Source: Manis javanica
Lineage: Eukaryota > Chordata > Mammalia > Pholidota > Manidae
Direction: 5' to 3'
Length of the DNA stretch: 64,000 nt
Assembly (NCBI RefSeq): GCF_040802235.1
Contig: NC_133161.1
Span: 101,387,001-101,451,000, forward strand
How positions within the stretch are numbered: position 1 is the stretch's first letter; every line of letters starts with the position of its first letter. The translations under genes and the position numbers were made by a program. Shown piece after piece: positions 1-13,149 of this stretch. Under the pieces are notes generated by a model. The model saw only the letters and a program-made list of their open reading frames with translations, searched no databases and was not told where the DNA came from.

Positions 1-947
1 TTTAAACAGGTTCCATTTGATCAAGTTTTAAATGGAGGTTCGTCATAGGCTGGCAGCTGGGAGGTATGGGGGAAGGAAGGATTCAGTTTAAAAATAAAAG
101 TTTGCAAACCACTGGCTGGAGATACTATGTGGGGAGTCATCCACAGAAGTGGGAGTCGGTGGACCGTGAGCTAGAGGGAGACCTTCCGCAACGGGAGCAG
201 GGGAGGAACGGGGTCCCAAGCAGCAGCTGGCAGGTGGCGTGGGGAGTTAAGTGGCACTGGCCGGGTGAGAATGCAGGGCCCCCCTGCTGGGCAGCGCACA
301 ACACAGGGCACCAAGGGGGACTGCCTGTTGGCAGCATCCCTGACCTTGGACGCCATACGACTTCCTCCTTCACGTTAGGAAGCCAGAGCACACCAAGGGC
401 TTTGTCAAGGAACATTTGCAGCCCGTTTCAGCTTTTGGAGAATTCAAAGAGAATTCAAACCAAATGACACTATCCGATACTGCCTCGGGTGAGACTGCAA
501 TGTGGTGTTGTCTTGAGATTTAGATGCTTCCCTACTTAAGAAATAAATAAATAGATAAAATAAACCCTCAAAGCTTAGGTGAACAAGAAGCCTTGAGGGG
601 AGAGAGCGCACACAGAGGTGTAATGGGAACAGTTGGAGGAGGAATTAGAGTGGGGGCGGAAAGAAGGGCCCACAAGCCACTGGGCATCCTGTTCAGCGTT
701 TCCCCAAGAGCCTGGTGATTAGCAGATTATTTCTAAAATAATGCCTCTTCTTGTCCCAGGTGCCCACCTTGTCCTCAATTCAATTTGATGGGATTTTGAT
801 TAACGACCCCTAACTTTCCAGTTTCTCCATCTCTAAAATAAAAAAGGGATTGGTCCCTAAGTTCCCTCTTCACCTCTAGATGCTGAATTTATCCTTTATA
901 TAAATCCAGAAAATATGTAGGAATATAGCTATTGTCATATATGCTGG

Positions 948-1185
948 CCCAGTAGCAATGGAGTTGAAAGAGCTCCAGGTTTGCATTCAAGAGACCTGGG
1001 TTCAGGGTCCAGCTCCAGCTATGACTACTGACTTTGAGCACGTGTCAGTGGACTCTGTCCCCATCAGTGCAATGGGTGCAGCGGCTCCTGCCTTGCCTCC
1101 CAACCAGTACTGTTCTGAGGAGCAAAAGGGATAATGAATGTGGCAGTGTTCTCATCACTGGAAAGTACCTTAGAAATGTAAGATG
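948..1185 (+). repeat. MIR SINE
   Basis: The order of landmarks matches the MIR core SINE: a motif reading roughly 'gacctgggttcagggtccagc', then a 'gactttgagcacgtgtcagt' block corresponding to 'gaccttgggcaagt', then 'caatgggtgcag' and a decayed 3' part. It is heavily diverged, as expected for a repeat that predates placental radiation. Boundaries are approximate. Confidence 0.6.
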
Positions 1186-4100
1186 ACACTATTTTCATGT
1201 TGAATATTGCTCAGAATGGCATATACTTTTGCTTAATTGATGCATGATATGTGGCTAAAATTTTTTAATTAAACTTTTTCATGAATGTAAATAAACATTT
1301 ATGTTGCCAGCAACATTCCTCACCATTATGTCATCTAAGATCTCATCCTCTGGGATAATCTGATATAGGTCGGCAGGATGGATGAAGCCCGTCAGAAAAG
1401 GGATAATTTTACATAGCAATGCTAATCATTGTTCTTGTTCTGCTGATTGTGATGAGAAAATCTTTAAAATACAGAACAGGAAATAAAGAGGAAAAAAGCA
1501 ATGATCAATATTCCTGCTTCCCATTATAATTATCTTGGTATATTACCTTTTTTTTCAAGGAAAGAAAAAAAACCTGTTGTGTTATTAAAATGACACATGG
1601 TTAATATAAAAAATTTTAATGCAAAGATGAGTGTTTTCCAATCACCACAAAATCCAACATCCAAAAATTACCAATCTAAAGAGTAGCTGAACATCATTGT
1701 AAGTAGTTTTCTCTTCATAGCTGTGGGAGTGAATGGGATGATGAGCAGGCAGATTGATAGATTGGTGTGGAACACACACTTCTATGAGCTACTATCATAC
1801 TATAAATGCTATTTCAAGTGAAAGTATCACTTTTATATATGTCTTAAATTTTAGAGGTGAAATAAGAAGCAAACAAAACTGGAAACATTGGCTGATCTTC
1901 AAATAAACATTTTCTCACAGAAAGATACCATTTTTTAAAGAGTTTCTCTAAAATTAAAAGTACATTATTATATAGTAAGAAAAACAAGACCCTCAAGTCA
2001 TTTTCTAATCCACTTGTTTCAATTTAGGTGGTATCTACTGGCTTTGAAAAATAAGGACATTATTTTATTTCCCAGTGTTTAGTTATATTATTATTTTTAT
2101 ATCACCCAGTTTCATAATATCCACATTCTATTCTGCAATCATAATTCTCATAGTAGTTTAGCTGTTTTTTTATTAACTTTACATTTAAATAGATTCAAGG
2201 CTCAGACCTGGTCCTTTTAGTACTATTTCTATTTATTTTGGTTAATCTGTTAACTGGTTGGACTTTACATCCAAGCAACCTTTTCCAACTTTCTTCTTCT
2301 CTTGATCTCTGGGAAGTTCTCTTTTCTACGAAAACATCTTTTGTTCCATCTGTTAGGATCTCCATTCAGGGATCCCAGTTGTCCTTATGTCAGAAAATTT
2401 GTCTTCTATATCTGTTAGTATTTTTTTAAGTTTATTTTTGAAATTGTTTTCACATTTATTCACTGTTATGATCTTGTGCTTTTCCTCTATGTCAGTAATA
2501 CCATTTTTAGTATTTTATGTTCTATTACCTGATGCTTCTAATCCATGTGTCAGTTCTGTAGTAATACTGTTTTGAACATCATTTTGATTCTTGAGATCCA
2601 AAATCTCCTCTTTCATCTCATTCTGTTGCTTTAACATGCTCTTTCAGTATTTTCTGTCATTGAATCCATGTCACAAAGCAAATACGAGACATTTCCTCTC
2701 TTCCTTGAATTAGGCTTTTTTCCAGGGATGGGCTATATTGGTCTTTTTTACTTCCTTTCTTCCTACATTCCCTTGTATTTCTAGAAAATATTTTCACAGT
2801 AACCATGACACTTCTTTCCATCTTGGGCTAATAGAGCCTGATTGACATGTCAACATTCTTCCTACTGTATGTGAGCCTTATTTTTTTTTCCCCTGTGAGA
2901 GATATTGGCTTTTCTAAATCATTTCTAAAGAATGCCAGGGGTGGGTGGAGGAGGGAATGCAGGTGAGGCCAAGTGCAGGCTTTGTTAAAAACTCTCTCTG
3001 TTCTCTCTCCCTCGTTTTGAGATTCTGCTTAAATGCCCTAGACTAGTTATCACTGAATTGGGGGGAGTGATTCTCCTCCCCACAGGGAGATGCTCAGGGC
3101 TTTGGGTCGCTTCCACCTCCGCCAACAGCATAGAGGACGTGAGAGCAGGCCTCACTGCTTGCTTGGCCAGTGTTAGTTAGTCTGTCCTGGCTACCCGAGG
3201 CTTCAGCAACTGCTCTTTGATCAGGAGTGGAAAAAGACATTTATTTGAATTGATTCTCTACAGACAGGAGGATACTGAGGAAAATGTAAGGACTTTATTG
3301 ATTCATATGTAAAGTTTTTAGAAATGACATCAGCAGCCAAGCTTTGCTGTGTATCTTGTACCAGAATTTCTTTCCTTGGTCCTTGATTTTTTAAAATATG
3401 TACTTTAGAATATGTTTGTTTCCTTAGCCAATTGCCAAAGTGAATTTTGGGGGTTTTTAGTTTTCTCACTCTGTGGAGAATTACGGAAGAGAAATGTTGT
3501 GGATAGTTTCAATATTCCTTCGTATTCTAAATATGTCTTTTTTTCCCTACACTCATTTGTTGTTGATAACCAAGTTTTTAAAACAACGGATCTGATTGGC
3601 TGTTTGGATAACCACAGAGCCAGTGACTTTGTGGAGAAACAGTATGATTAGATGGGAAAGTGGCATTTTTATTGGGGCTGTAAACCTGTTAGTATATATT
3701 AGCATTGGCCTCAAAGTTGCCTCCAACTCTGCTCCTTGCCAGGGTTTGGTAGAGGGATAGACTGGGGACAAGCCAGAATGGATTCATTCTGTTCTAGAAT
3801 TGGTGTAGCAAGACCTTTAGCCTTCAAAACATAACAAAACAAAAAGTTAAAAATTACTGTGGTTTCAGTAATGCTACCCAACTACTTCTCGTAACCTTTA
3901 ATGGAGAGAGACACCCCTTCTGTGTCACTGCCTCCCAGCTTCCAAAGAGATCCTGTTTTGTTCAGTTTCTGCCGAGTTTTTGCCGAGGGTGTGACCAGCC
4001 ACCAAGAGGTCTTCTTCCCTTAATCTAAGGATCACACTGTACCATTATCAGGACATGTGCCACTCTTGGCCAGCAGCAGATTAGAATGAATGGAAGCCAG

Positions 4101-4429
4101 GCCGTTAGATGATAAGTTTCCCTTGCAAAGCAAGAAATGAGACCTAAAGGCTCTGTATGGCATGATGGAGCGTACTCCTGGACAGTTATCAATGGACAGA
4201 GAATTTTTTTAAAGGACTATTTATGAGCTATTGAGTACTTTGTCCTTCCATTGCTAAAATGGCAGGTCTTCCAGCAGACCTCAATGTCAGGTGTGGGAGG
4301 TGTGGGGACTCCGTGCTGCCACCACCCTACCAGCCACCAACAGCCTATAACCTGGCCCCTTGTGGCTACCTTCCCTACCTTACCTTCCCTACCTTGCCCT
4401 CCCCACCTGTTCTTGCCCTGGCAACTGAG

Positions 4430-4885
4430 AAGGGCCCTCCTGCCTTCATACCCTTCAGTGGCTTCCCATCCGCCTGTGGGCAAAGCCTCTGCTTGGTCCA
4501 GCCCTGCCTACCGATGTGACGCTGTCCCCTGCCATCCCATGCCCAGGGCTCTGGCCCCACCACCTTCATTCTGTCCCTCCAAAGCTCTGGGCTGTTTCTC
4601 ATCTCAGTTTCCCCTTGCTGCTCCCGTCGTTGGGACACAAAACTCCACTTGCCTGGCTGATTCTTCTAGGTTCACAAGCCTGTGTGATGCTCTGGAAGCA
4701 AGCCTTTTTTTTCTCCCCAGGGCCCCTCAGACTGGGATGCTACCCAACTGCTCTGGGCAAGCATGCTTTAATGTCCCTCTACCCTGTTAGCTGTACACTG
4801 CTAACCATGGGGACCATTTCATGTGCTCCCCTCTCTATCCCTCCTGTCTGCTTTATGGTAAAAGCTCAATGAAGATGCGTTGAAG
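4430..4885 (+). repeat. L2-like LINE fragment
   Basis: This C/T-rich segment has the typical L2 3'-region succession: blocks about clinical-type 'ctccctgtctgct' pyrimidines, a 'tttatggtaaaagctcaatgaa' ending resembling the L2 tail 'gtgctcaataaatg', and no coding conservation. Long open frames through it (for example 4251-4790 +) come from its low stop-codon content and look non-coding. The family assignment is from memory of the consensus. Confidence 0.45.
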
Positions 4886-6043
4886 GAAAAAACAGCTTGT
4901 GAGGGCTAAAATGTAAACAAGCATGGCCCAAGGGCTTGGACTTGGAATTAACTACACTGAAAGGAAAGCCAGTCAGCAGCTCTGACAGTAGGAGGCCAAA
5001 CAGTGAATGAGTGGATCTGCATATTAAGCCATGGTTTCATACTGAATTTATCAAGAAGGTGTATCTTCAAGGAAACTCATTTTACTTTTATGCAAAAGCT
5101 ATCTTCAAGAAGCCAAAGCTAGTCCCAGATTTCCCCTTTCCCCAGGAAGCCTACTTGCTCTAACAAAGGGACTATTATTGAGGTGAAGCTCTTTGCTGCT
5201 GAGTGCTGGCGAGTTCCTTGGGCATCATTCATGCTCAGTAATCTTTGAAAGAACAAATGAATGGCACACCTTCACCTGGCACCTTCCTCAGTTTGCTCCC
5301 AAATTTCCACCCCGTGGCTCCAGTGCTGCTAACAATTGCAGGGCAGGTGAGATTTGAGGAGCATCAGGTGGGGACTGACCATATTTTTTACTCTCTCCAT
5401 GAGTCAGAGCCAGCTTTGCATTATTGACAAGAATGATATCATTTTATTATAAATAATACACCAGTATCATATATTTTGATTAAATTTCATTCTAGAGTTA
5501 TTCAAGTTATGAATTTAAAAATATATCTTGTAATGCTTTAAGTAAAAACATAATGCATATTGTGAACAATCTTATAATTGTGTATCTTAAATAAATTTAT
5601 GATAAATTAACTAGGTATTGTAAATTACTTAGAACACTCTATTGAAAACACATCATTTGAAAATTAATCTTAAATTAAATGTAATACTGCTTAGTTATAC
5701 CATGCATAGGAAAAGACACACATATTTGTGTAGTCTGTTTGAATATGTGCTGTTGAAATTGACACGCACCGTCTTGGCTTCAGCTACTCATTGTGCTGCC
5801 ACCACCCTTACCAGCCACCAACAGCCCATTTGTCCAGCCACATTTACTTAAAGGGCAGCTCAGGCAGGTCCCTGTGCTAGGTGCCCACAGAGATGCTCCA
5901 CCTTCCAGTATCGTGGAGGTGTTCACATTGCACGTCTGCAGGCACACCGGGACACCACTAGGTCGGTGCCCCCCTTGGGTTAGATGTCAGCTGTTACCAC
6001 AGAGGTTTTCCAGGCCTCACAGACTGTCACCTGCTTCCCACAG

Positions 6044-6753
6044 GGGACAAGTGCCTGTCAGACATGCCCTATGACAGCAGTGCCAGCTACGAGAAGGAGA
6101 ATGAGATGATGCAGACCCACGTGATGGACCAAGCCATCAACAACGCCATCAGCTACCTGGGGGCCGAGTCCCTGCGCCCCCTCGTGCAAATGCCCCCAGG
6201 CAGCTCTGAGGTGGTCCCAGTCATCAGCCCCATGTACCAGCTCCACAAGCCGCATGTGGAGGGCCCCCCGCGGTCCAACCACTCCGCCCAGGACAGCGCC
6301 GTGGAGAACCTGCTGCTGCTCTCCAAGGCCAAGTCGGTGTCCTCCGAAAGGGAGGCGTCCCCGAGCAACAGCTGCCAAGACTCCACAGACACCGAGAGCA
6401 ACAACGAGGAGCAGCGGGGCGGCCTCATCTACCTGACCAACCACATCAACCCGCACGCGCGCAACGGCCTGTCCATCAAGGAGGAGCACCAGGCCTACGA
6501 CGTGCTGCGGGCGGCCTCCGAGAGCTCCCAGGACGCCTTCCGGGTGATCGGCCCGAGCGGGGAGCCGATGAAGGTGCACCGGTGCGAACACTGCAGGGTG
6601 CTCTTCCTGGACCACGTCATGTACACCATCCACATGGGCTGCCACGGCTTCCGTGATCCTTTTGAGTGCAACATGTGTGGCTACCACAGCCAGGACAGGT
6701 ACGAGTTCTCGTCCCACATCACGCGGGGGGAGCACCGCTTCCACATGAGCTAA
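6044..6753 (+). CDS. IKZF1: IKZF1 (Ikaros) terminal coding exon
   Basis: This is the last coding exon of Ikaros, a nuclear zinc-finger transcription factor that governs lymphoid development and recruits NuRD-type chromatin complexes. The exon opens after a cttcccacag acceptor; its first two bases complete a split glycine codon, and the frame then reads [20 protein letters not shown] and onward to TAA at 6751-6753. Translation matches the human Ikaros C-terminus almost throughout, including the serine-rich stretch around [14 protein letters not shown], where phosphorylation is known. Two C2H2 fingers close the protein: one at 6583-6645 (Cys-x2-Cys-x12-His-x3-His) and one at 6667-6735 (Cys-x2-Cys-x12-His-x5-His). 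In the family this pair mediates dimerisation with Ikaros-family members, not DNA binding. The N-terminal DNA-binding fingers are in exons left of the window. All finger ligands are intact and no frameshift is seen. The ATG at 6064 is internal, not a start. Confidence 0.98.
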
Positions 6754-8404
6754 GCCCCCTGTGCGGCATGGACCCCCTCCAAGAAAAGCACACGGGCCAC
6801 TGCCCGCCCCTCCTGCCAGCAGCACGGACTGCGCCAGAACACTGTGCTTTGATTTCTAGGTGGTGTTCTGTTTCGTTTTGTTTCAGTTGGTTGGTTGGGA
6901 TTTGATTTGCTTTTTGAAAATAAGAGTTTTATTGTTAGGTGCAGGGTTACATGTGGAGCTCCCAAAATTGCTGTCTTAGTAGACGTTTCATAGACTGCTA
7001 GCTGAACCCCACTCATGCCGCTTCCCAGAAACCCCTCCTCCAAACTGCTTATCATTGTCAGAGAGAACCTTACAAAAACAGGCCAAAGCCTGGGAAGGAA
7101 TGAGCCAGTTCACGCGTAATTCACTCCGCACAGATGTGGTTTCCCAGGCCCCGGAAGCCCCGAGCAACAGCACCTGAGGTGTGTCCCAGTGCCTGTGGGC
7201 TCCAGGTGAGCAGACGCCCCAGGTGAGGTACCGCCATCGCAGCGGGGCTTAGACACCATGCCGAGGCCACAGCCTGGGGCCGCATGCATCTAGGGCGGAG
7301 AGCCTGCAGTTTTTTAAAGATGCTATTCTAAGTCATATTCTACACAGGAAAATACGTCATTGGGGAAAAGCTGTGACCATCAAGCACCCTGGGCAGAGGG
7401 CGAGATGGTGGGAGGAGGGTGCAATGGGAGGGACAGCCTTTCAGACTCATCCTCCATGTCCAAACCAGGCAATACTGCTCGGCCCTTGAGGCTTGCTGCA
7501 GGTGGAGTGGACTCTTGTTCCTGTGAGTGTACTGGAGACTGTGGTCCTTTGCTTCCCAGCCCCACTCCTTCAATGGCCAAGAGTCTTTCACTACATTTGT
7601 AACACCCACCCTGAAATTTGGACCTCAGTTCCTTTTGAGCCTCTCAGACAGTAAACTCCTCAGAAACCAAAGTGTTATTCCCAATTCCAATCTTTCCTTT
7701 GGGTATCTATTCCCTCCAGGCTGGTTCTACCTATGACCAGAAGCCTGTTTTCCTGCATAAGGGCCCACCCACAAAAGTGCATGTTTGTTTGTAGCCACAG
7801 GTCTAAATTTCTTCCTGTTGGTAAATTTCTTTCCCTATCTTCACTGTATATTATTCTTGTTTTAAAATCCTTAAAAGAAGGATTCAAAATGACCATTAAT
7901 TTTCAGACCACAGAAATAAGACAAGTGAAGCCATCCAGTGTTGCTGGCACACAGAACCTACCTGCTTGAAACTAACCTTTCAAACAGTCTGAAACTCTCT
8001 CCTGCAAGGACAAAGCAGCACCCGGGTGCCCACACATAAATACGATGGATGGCCCCGCACCCATTCTCACTGGGTAACTGGGTGACCAGCCCATGAGGGA
8101 GAACAGGGAAGGGGCAGGTGACGCTGGAGGCAGAGCTTCCCCTGCAGGCTTAGACTTCCAGTGCTCTCTGCAGCCCCAGTGCAGTGCTTGGGGGTCCGAG
8201 TCCCAACCAGAGAGGGGCTTCCTTCAGGGCTATCCCCTCATTAGGAAAATAATCCTGACCACCTAACAAGGAAGAGCACACAATTTCAGATGTTTACAGT
8301 TCTTGTCTTTGCCAAAACTAAACCAAGATGTACATGAGAAAACAGGAAACAGTGCATGTAAGCACCTCCACATGTCATCCCAACCCTGGGTGCCTGTCAC
8401 AGTG

Positions 8405-8590
8405 CCATTGACCTTGGGGCTGGATGATTCCGTGTCATGGGGACTCTCCCGAGAACTGCAGGGCATTTAGCAGCATCCCTGGTCACCACTCAGTAGATGC
8501 CAGTAGCATCTTCAGTTGACCACCAAAAATCTCTGCGGACGTTGCCAAATGTCCCCTGGAGACAAACACCCCAAGTTGAGAACCACTGCT
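8405..8590 (+). mobile_element. MER5A-type hAT-Charlie MITE inside IKZF1 3' UTR
   Basis: Diagnostic blocks occur in order: 'catttagcagcatccctgg', 'agatgccagtagcatc', 'accaaaaatctctgcggac', 'ttgccaaatgtcccctgg' and the terminal 'gttgagaaccactg'. These are the internal and terminal parts of the non-autonomous MER5A/B element of ancient placental genomes. It cannot encode a protein and adds about 185 nt to the Ikaros message. Confidence 0.85.
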
Positions 8591-10476
8591 AGAAATGAAT
8601 CTAAGTCAGTGAAAGGTCTGGGGACCTTCCAGAAATAAAAACACTGGAAGAATTTTCCCAGGGAGCAGCCAGAACCTGACTCGTGTTCCTTTGGATTCAT
8701 TATAGACTCTGCAAATGAATTACTCACCCTCAGTCTTTAGAAACAGGCCTGCCCGAGTGCATTTGAGTTTGTTGAAAGGAGGGAGTCTACACAGATAGCA
8801 TTCCTGGGTTATGGGTTTCTTTGATTACAGAATGGTGTAGCATTTTGAAACAGGAAATAAAATGGTAATAATTTAGACCATGGCACACCAGTGCCCTGAG
8901 TAAAAGAGAGTAGATAGGAGCTGGCTGCTGACAGCTTGAGGCCAATATGCAATTCCTGAGAAAGATAACACTTCCTCCAAGTGAACACGTTCGAGGTGAT
9001 AGACTTCTTACCAGCTTGCTGGCCAGTTGCACCCGTTCTGTTCCAGTCCATCCATCCACAGCGTCAATTAGTTGAAAGGAGTTATTTTTCCCCATGGCTT
9101 CAAACAAAGCTTACCCAGAATTGTAAATAATCGCTACAGGAGTTCTTTTTAAAATGCTTTCCCCTTCCTCCCACGGCCTTTTATAGCCTATATAACTGTC
9201 TATTTACACACCTTTTATTGTGGTTTCTTATCGTAACACCATGTTTCTTTGAACTATTGTATTTAAAGTAAGGTTTCACATAACGTCAACAAGTAATTAA
9301 ATTATGTTTGAGAGGTGGCCATATTCTGTACCAAAAGCTGTTACCGTTTTGCACCTAGCTGGTAAAAGTAGGATTCTGCATGACCTCACACCTTTTCTTT
9401 GTGTGGTTTGTTCTGTTGTTTGAGGGTGTGTGTGTCCTGGGAACCGCTGCGTACTGAAGTGTGCCTACATTTCACGCACTCTCATGTGTTTAAGTATCAG
9501 AGAAAGGAGAGCCGCTATAGCAGGTTGATCTGTTGACTTCAACGAGAAATCACTGTTTAGTGTTCCTGCCCCACCTGTCACCCAGCTTCCCTCCATGCAG
9601 AGCCTGGACTCCTGCCCCCTGCCCAGGTCCCTTCTGTGATGGGTGCCACAGAGCATGGGCTTGACCTAGACGAAGAGTCCCTAAGAACTGTGTTACTGCT
9701 TTATCACCAAAGGGCATGTCCCAGCACCAGTCACTTCAGATGCCAGCATGTTCCACTTGCTGTTCAGAATCAACAATGTAATGAAATTTTAAAATCTTCC
9801 TTGAGAAAAAGAACTACATGTTACAAGAATGTGAGTTTTGTTTCTGTTGAGTTTTTTTCCTATTTTTGTGCGATTTTTTTGTTTTGTTCAGATTACTTTG
9901 TGACTCTTATAGAGTCCTCTTTTTGCCAAAACAAAAGCAAGATGAAATGGACTTATATACACAAACCATGAAGCAAATGTATTTCTCTGTCCTGCTCTTA
10001 AGTTCCAGCAATAATGAAGGGTCAACTCTACTTAAAATCCAGATCTCTCTCATTCAGTTCAATGTGGATTTTTTTACTTTATAGTGAACCAAAATCAGAC
10101 TTATTTAAGATGTCCAGGCATCAGAAAAAAAGCACATATGCTCTTGTTGCATAGCACTCACTGTGAACAAGTGTGACGAGATATTAATATGCAATATTGT
10201 TTCCAATACTTTCTAATACACTTTTTTACAATGTTGTGTGTGGTGACTGTTAAGGTCCAATTTGTTTGTATTCAATGCAGCTTTAGGTCTTCAGCTGCCA
10301 CTCTGGCAAATACATGTACAGGATTGTAAATGAGGAAATGCAGTTGTATTTCCAACCTGCCTCTACGATGATGTTAAATTATTTCTGTTTAGCTGTGAAC
10401 AAGGGGTGTAACCCCTGGCGGAATAGAGTATTCTTTTGTACACATTTTGAAATGCTTCTTCTGTAGTGATAGAACA

Positions 10477-10482
10477 AATAAA
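10477..10482 (+). terminator. IKZF1: IKZF1 poly(A) signal AATAAA
   Basis: Canonical hexamer with GT-rich sequence following within about 50 nt. The upstream context matches the 3' end of the human IKZF1 mRNA as remembered. Cleavage is expected around 10,495-10,505. Confidence 0.75.
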
Positions 10483-12824
10483 TGCAATGAATACCCTGTC
10501 GGCCCCATCCCATGAAGTCCACACTGGTGTAAGACAGGGCCCCACAGAGTGGCCGCCTGCTGCTGTCAGAGAGGGCAGAGGCCGCCTTGGGGTAGGGAGA
10601 AGGGGAAGGCACCAGCTGGGCCCCACGTGTGATCGTGTGCCGCAATGTTGTTTGCAGCATAGCTGGGCAGTTCAGCAGACTGACCGCCTCCTGTCCTCAG
10701 CCCAGCTGGCCCTGGAGAACTAAGGCTCAGTCTTTGACTTCCAAATGTGGACTTGAGGGTGGGTGGAGGTAGTGGGCTACAAGAAATACATTTCCAGCTA
10801 TTCATCGCACACTTCATGATGCCACCAGTGGCAGGCCCATGGCTGTGGGAGCACAGAAGACAGTGACCCACCACAGTGGCCACCTCACAGACTCTCACTC
10901 AGCACATTTAGGCCAGGGCTGGGTGAAACCAGAAGGCTTATCTCAGCTTGGCTTCAGGGCTGCATTATTGCAAACACTGTGAAAATCCTGGAGAAGTGGC
11001 CAGACATCATACGGGTTCAGATTAGTGAATAAGATGAGACCAGTTTACATAGTAAAGCATTTGATCCAAACGAGGTGAGACCCCAGTGAAATAAGCAGAA
11101 TGCACTGCTTCAGAGTGGCCCCAGGCATCAGGTCCCAAAAGGGACCTTCAAAAATACTGGAGCTTCCCAAGGCAGCATCTTTCCAGGACCTTTGCAGCCC
11201 ACTTGGACTACCTCACCGTAAAGGTGTGCTGCCTTCATGGAGAGGTGTGACCATCCACTTAAAAACTGGCACCTATACAGAAAAAAACAAAAAACAAAAA
11301 AACTGGCCTTGTGCCTTGTGACTTCTCAGTGATCATGGATCCAAAGAACAAAGAGAGAGGGTCAGATTCACTGACAACTAAGCTGGGCTCACACTGAGGG
11401 GGAAAGCAACTCAAAAGGGTGGGGGCTCGATGGGGACAGAGAAGACCATGTTTGTTTACATCTTCGCTGCTCAAGCCCCACAATGACTGAGTCTGTGGGA
11501 GTACATGTGACCACTGGGGGAGAGCAATGTTTCAAATGTCCATCTCCAGAGGCACTGGTAGGGTATTAGGCTTCATTTCTTGACTCACACTCCCCTTTTT
11601 TTAGGCCATCATAAGAAGGATTATTCTCATATAATTAGCAGGAACTTTCACCACTGTAACCCTTTGGTGTCTACTTACCATCCCCTGGTCCCTGCAGACT
11701 GTTGGTGAGTCCATGGAGCATCCGCTCAATGGGCCCAAATGATGCGCCTCACTCTGGAGAGGCTGACTGGGTGGGGCGCCCCCTTCAAAGGGTGACAGTG
11801 AGGACCAACAGCAGTTCACATGCACATCTGGAACTGGGAGTCAGGAAAGATCTGCCAGGCGGGCCCCAGGGGACAGCACCTTGTCCCAGGTGGGCCCCAG
11901 TGAGGTAAGAAGAGCCAGCAGCAGGCGCTGAGGGCCAGAACAACCCAAGTGAAAGTGATATGTGGACACAAAGCTGCCAGCCTGCCACCAAAGCCAGCAC
12001 AGCTGGAGCAGCCCCTGAACTCCCAGACCACGTTTCCCTGGGGGCAGCCCTGGGAGCTCCTGGGGGCGTTTCCTCATTGCCTCTGAAACAGCTGCTCCTG
12101 TGCATATCCCTCTAGTTCTGATGAATGTTGCAGTTTTAAAAGTCACCCTCTATTTTAATGTTTGTGTGAAATGCAGGGAGCTAAACATAAGAATTGGCAG
12201 CTCAGAGACCAAATCCCTGATTCCTTTTCCAATTAATTAGTTGTATTTCTTATTAAAATAAAATGTGTTGGGGCTTTTGTGACTCCTCGGCGAAACCTCG
12301 CATTCTCATTGGAAGCATATGGACTCTCAAGGAACAGAATCCCATTGGCTGTTTCCAAAGTTATGGTCTTTTGTGAGGCCTTTCATCTCCAGACACACAG
12401 CAAGGTATGTAAAGGAAACTCAAGGAGCTGAGCAATCAGTACAAGACGTGGGGGAAGTTCTCAGACCACCCGCACAGGAGCTCTGTGCCCCTTTAAGGCC
12501 AGGGCATCTCTCTGAACACCTTTGGCCTTGCCCAGCACTAGAGCCCAGGGGCTCCATGAGGGCAGAGCCATGGTGCTGCCTCCTGCTGCGGAGTTTGCCC
12601 GCCTCTCACCAGGTAACCCATCCCACCCTGCTCTAAGAGAGGACATGGGTCCCTGACTCTTAGAAAACTGTTCTTCCTCACAACCCAGGCCCTGCCCTCC
12701 CATCAGCTTCTCCCACCATTAACCCAAATCCCCCGTTCCCAGCTGTGGCTACCCGAGACTTCCTCACCCTCTCCATCTTTCCCCAGGCACCAGGTTATCC
12801 AACAGTCCCCCACGCAGATTCCTC

Positions 12825-12945
12825 AAATGCAGCTCAGAATCAGCTGGGTGGCTATTACAAATGCAGTTCCTAGAGACCCACTCTCTGGAGCTGGAGTTCT
12901 GCATGGAGTCCACTCGCCAGATATGGGACCAGCTTCCCCAAGTAG
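12825..12945. repeat. hAT-Charlie-type MITE fragment
   Basis: Blocks such as 'cagctcagaatcagctgggtggc' and 'tacaaatgcagttcctag' resemble the MER-type hAT elements whose consensus includes 'agaatcacctgg' and 'aaacacagatt'. The copy is diverged, so the family is uncertain. Confidence 0.4.
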
Positions 12946-13149
12946 GCTAAGCCAACTCCCCATCCTGTCGCTCCTCAAGGCAGTTACAGCCTTGATCCTG
13001 TTCTCCACACCCAACCAGGTTCTATTTTTTGAAGAGGGGTAATAATTCCTGTCTTTCTCTTCGCCTCTTGAGTTTGAAACAACTCAGATATAAGCAAGAG
13101 AATCAGAGAGTGGAAAACCAAAATACTTGCTGTTTTCAGACTGTTGCTG

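Larger units (their letters stand above)
1..6043 (+). other. IKZF1: IKZF1 last intron (3' part)
   Basis: This non-coding stretch lies upstream of the IKZF1 terminal exon and ends in a pyrimidine-rich acceptor, with the AG at 6042-6043. It holds a MIR (about 948-1185), an L2-like segment (about 4430-4885), a T-rich stretch at 2230-2900 that may be antisense L1-derived, a short pyrimidine repeat near 4370-4405, and two copies of a 33-bp motif (4313-4345 and 5793-5826). The preceding IKZF1 exons are outside the window. I see no open reading frame here with recognisable protein similarity. Confidence 0.85.
6754..10500 (+). other. IKZF1: IKZF1 3' UTR
   Basis: The stretch runs from the stop codon to a poly(A) site near 10,500. 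The end is supported by an AATAAA at 10477-10482 in a context (tagtgatagaacaaataaa) that matches my memory of the human IKZF1 mRNA end. The UTR is about 3.7 kb, similar to the long human one, and A/T-rich in its distal half. It contains a MER5A-type transposon at about 8405-8590. Short open frames on either strand within it show no recognisable protein similarity. Confidence 0.8.

Noticed and set aside
6058-6825. 255-aa open frame on the minus strand opposite the IKZF1 exon
   Set aside because: It lies antisense to a well-recognised coding exon with high GC content; the translation is unrecognisable and its openness mirrors the codon bias of the true gene.
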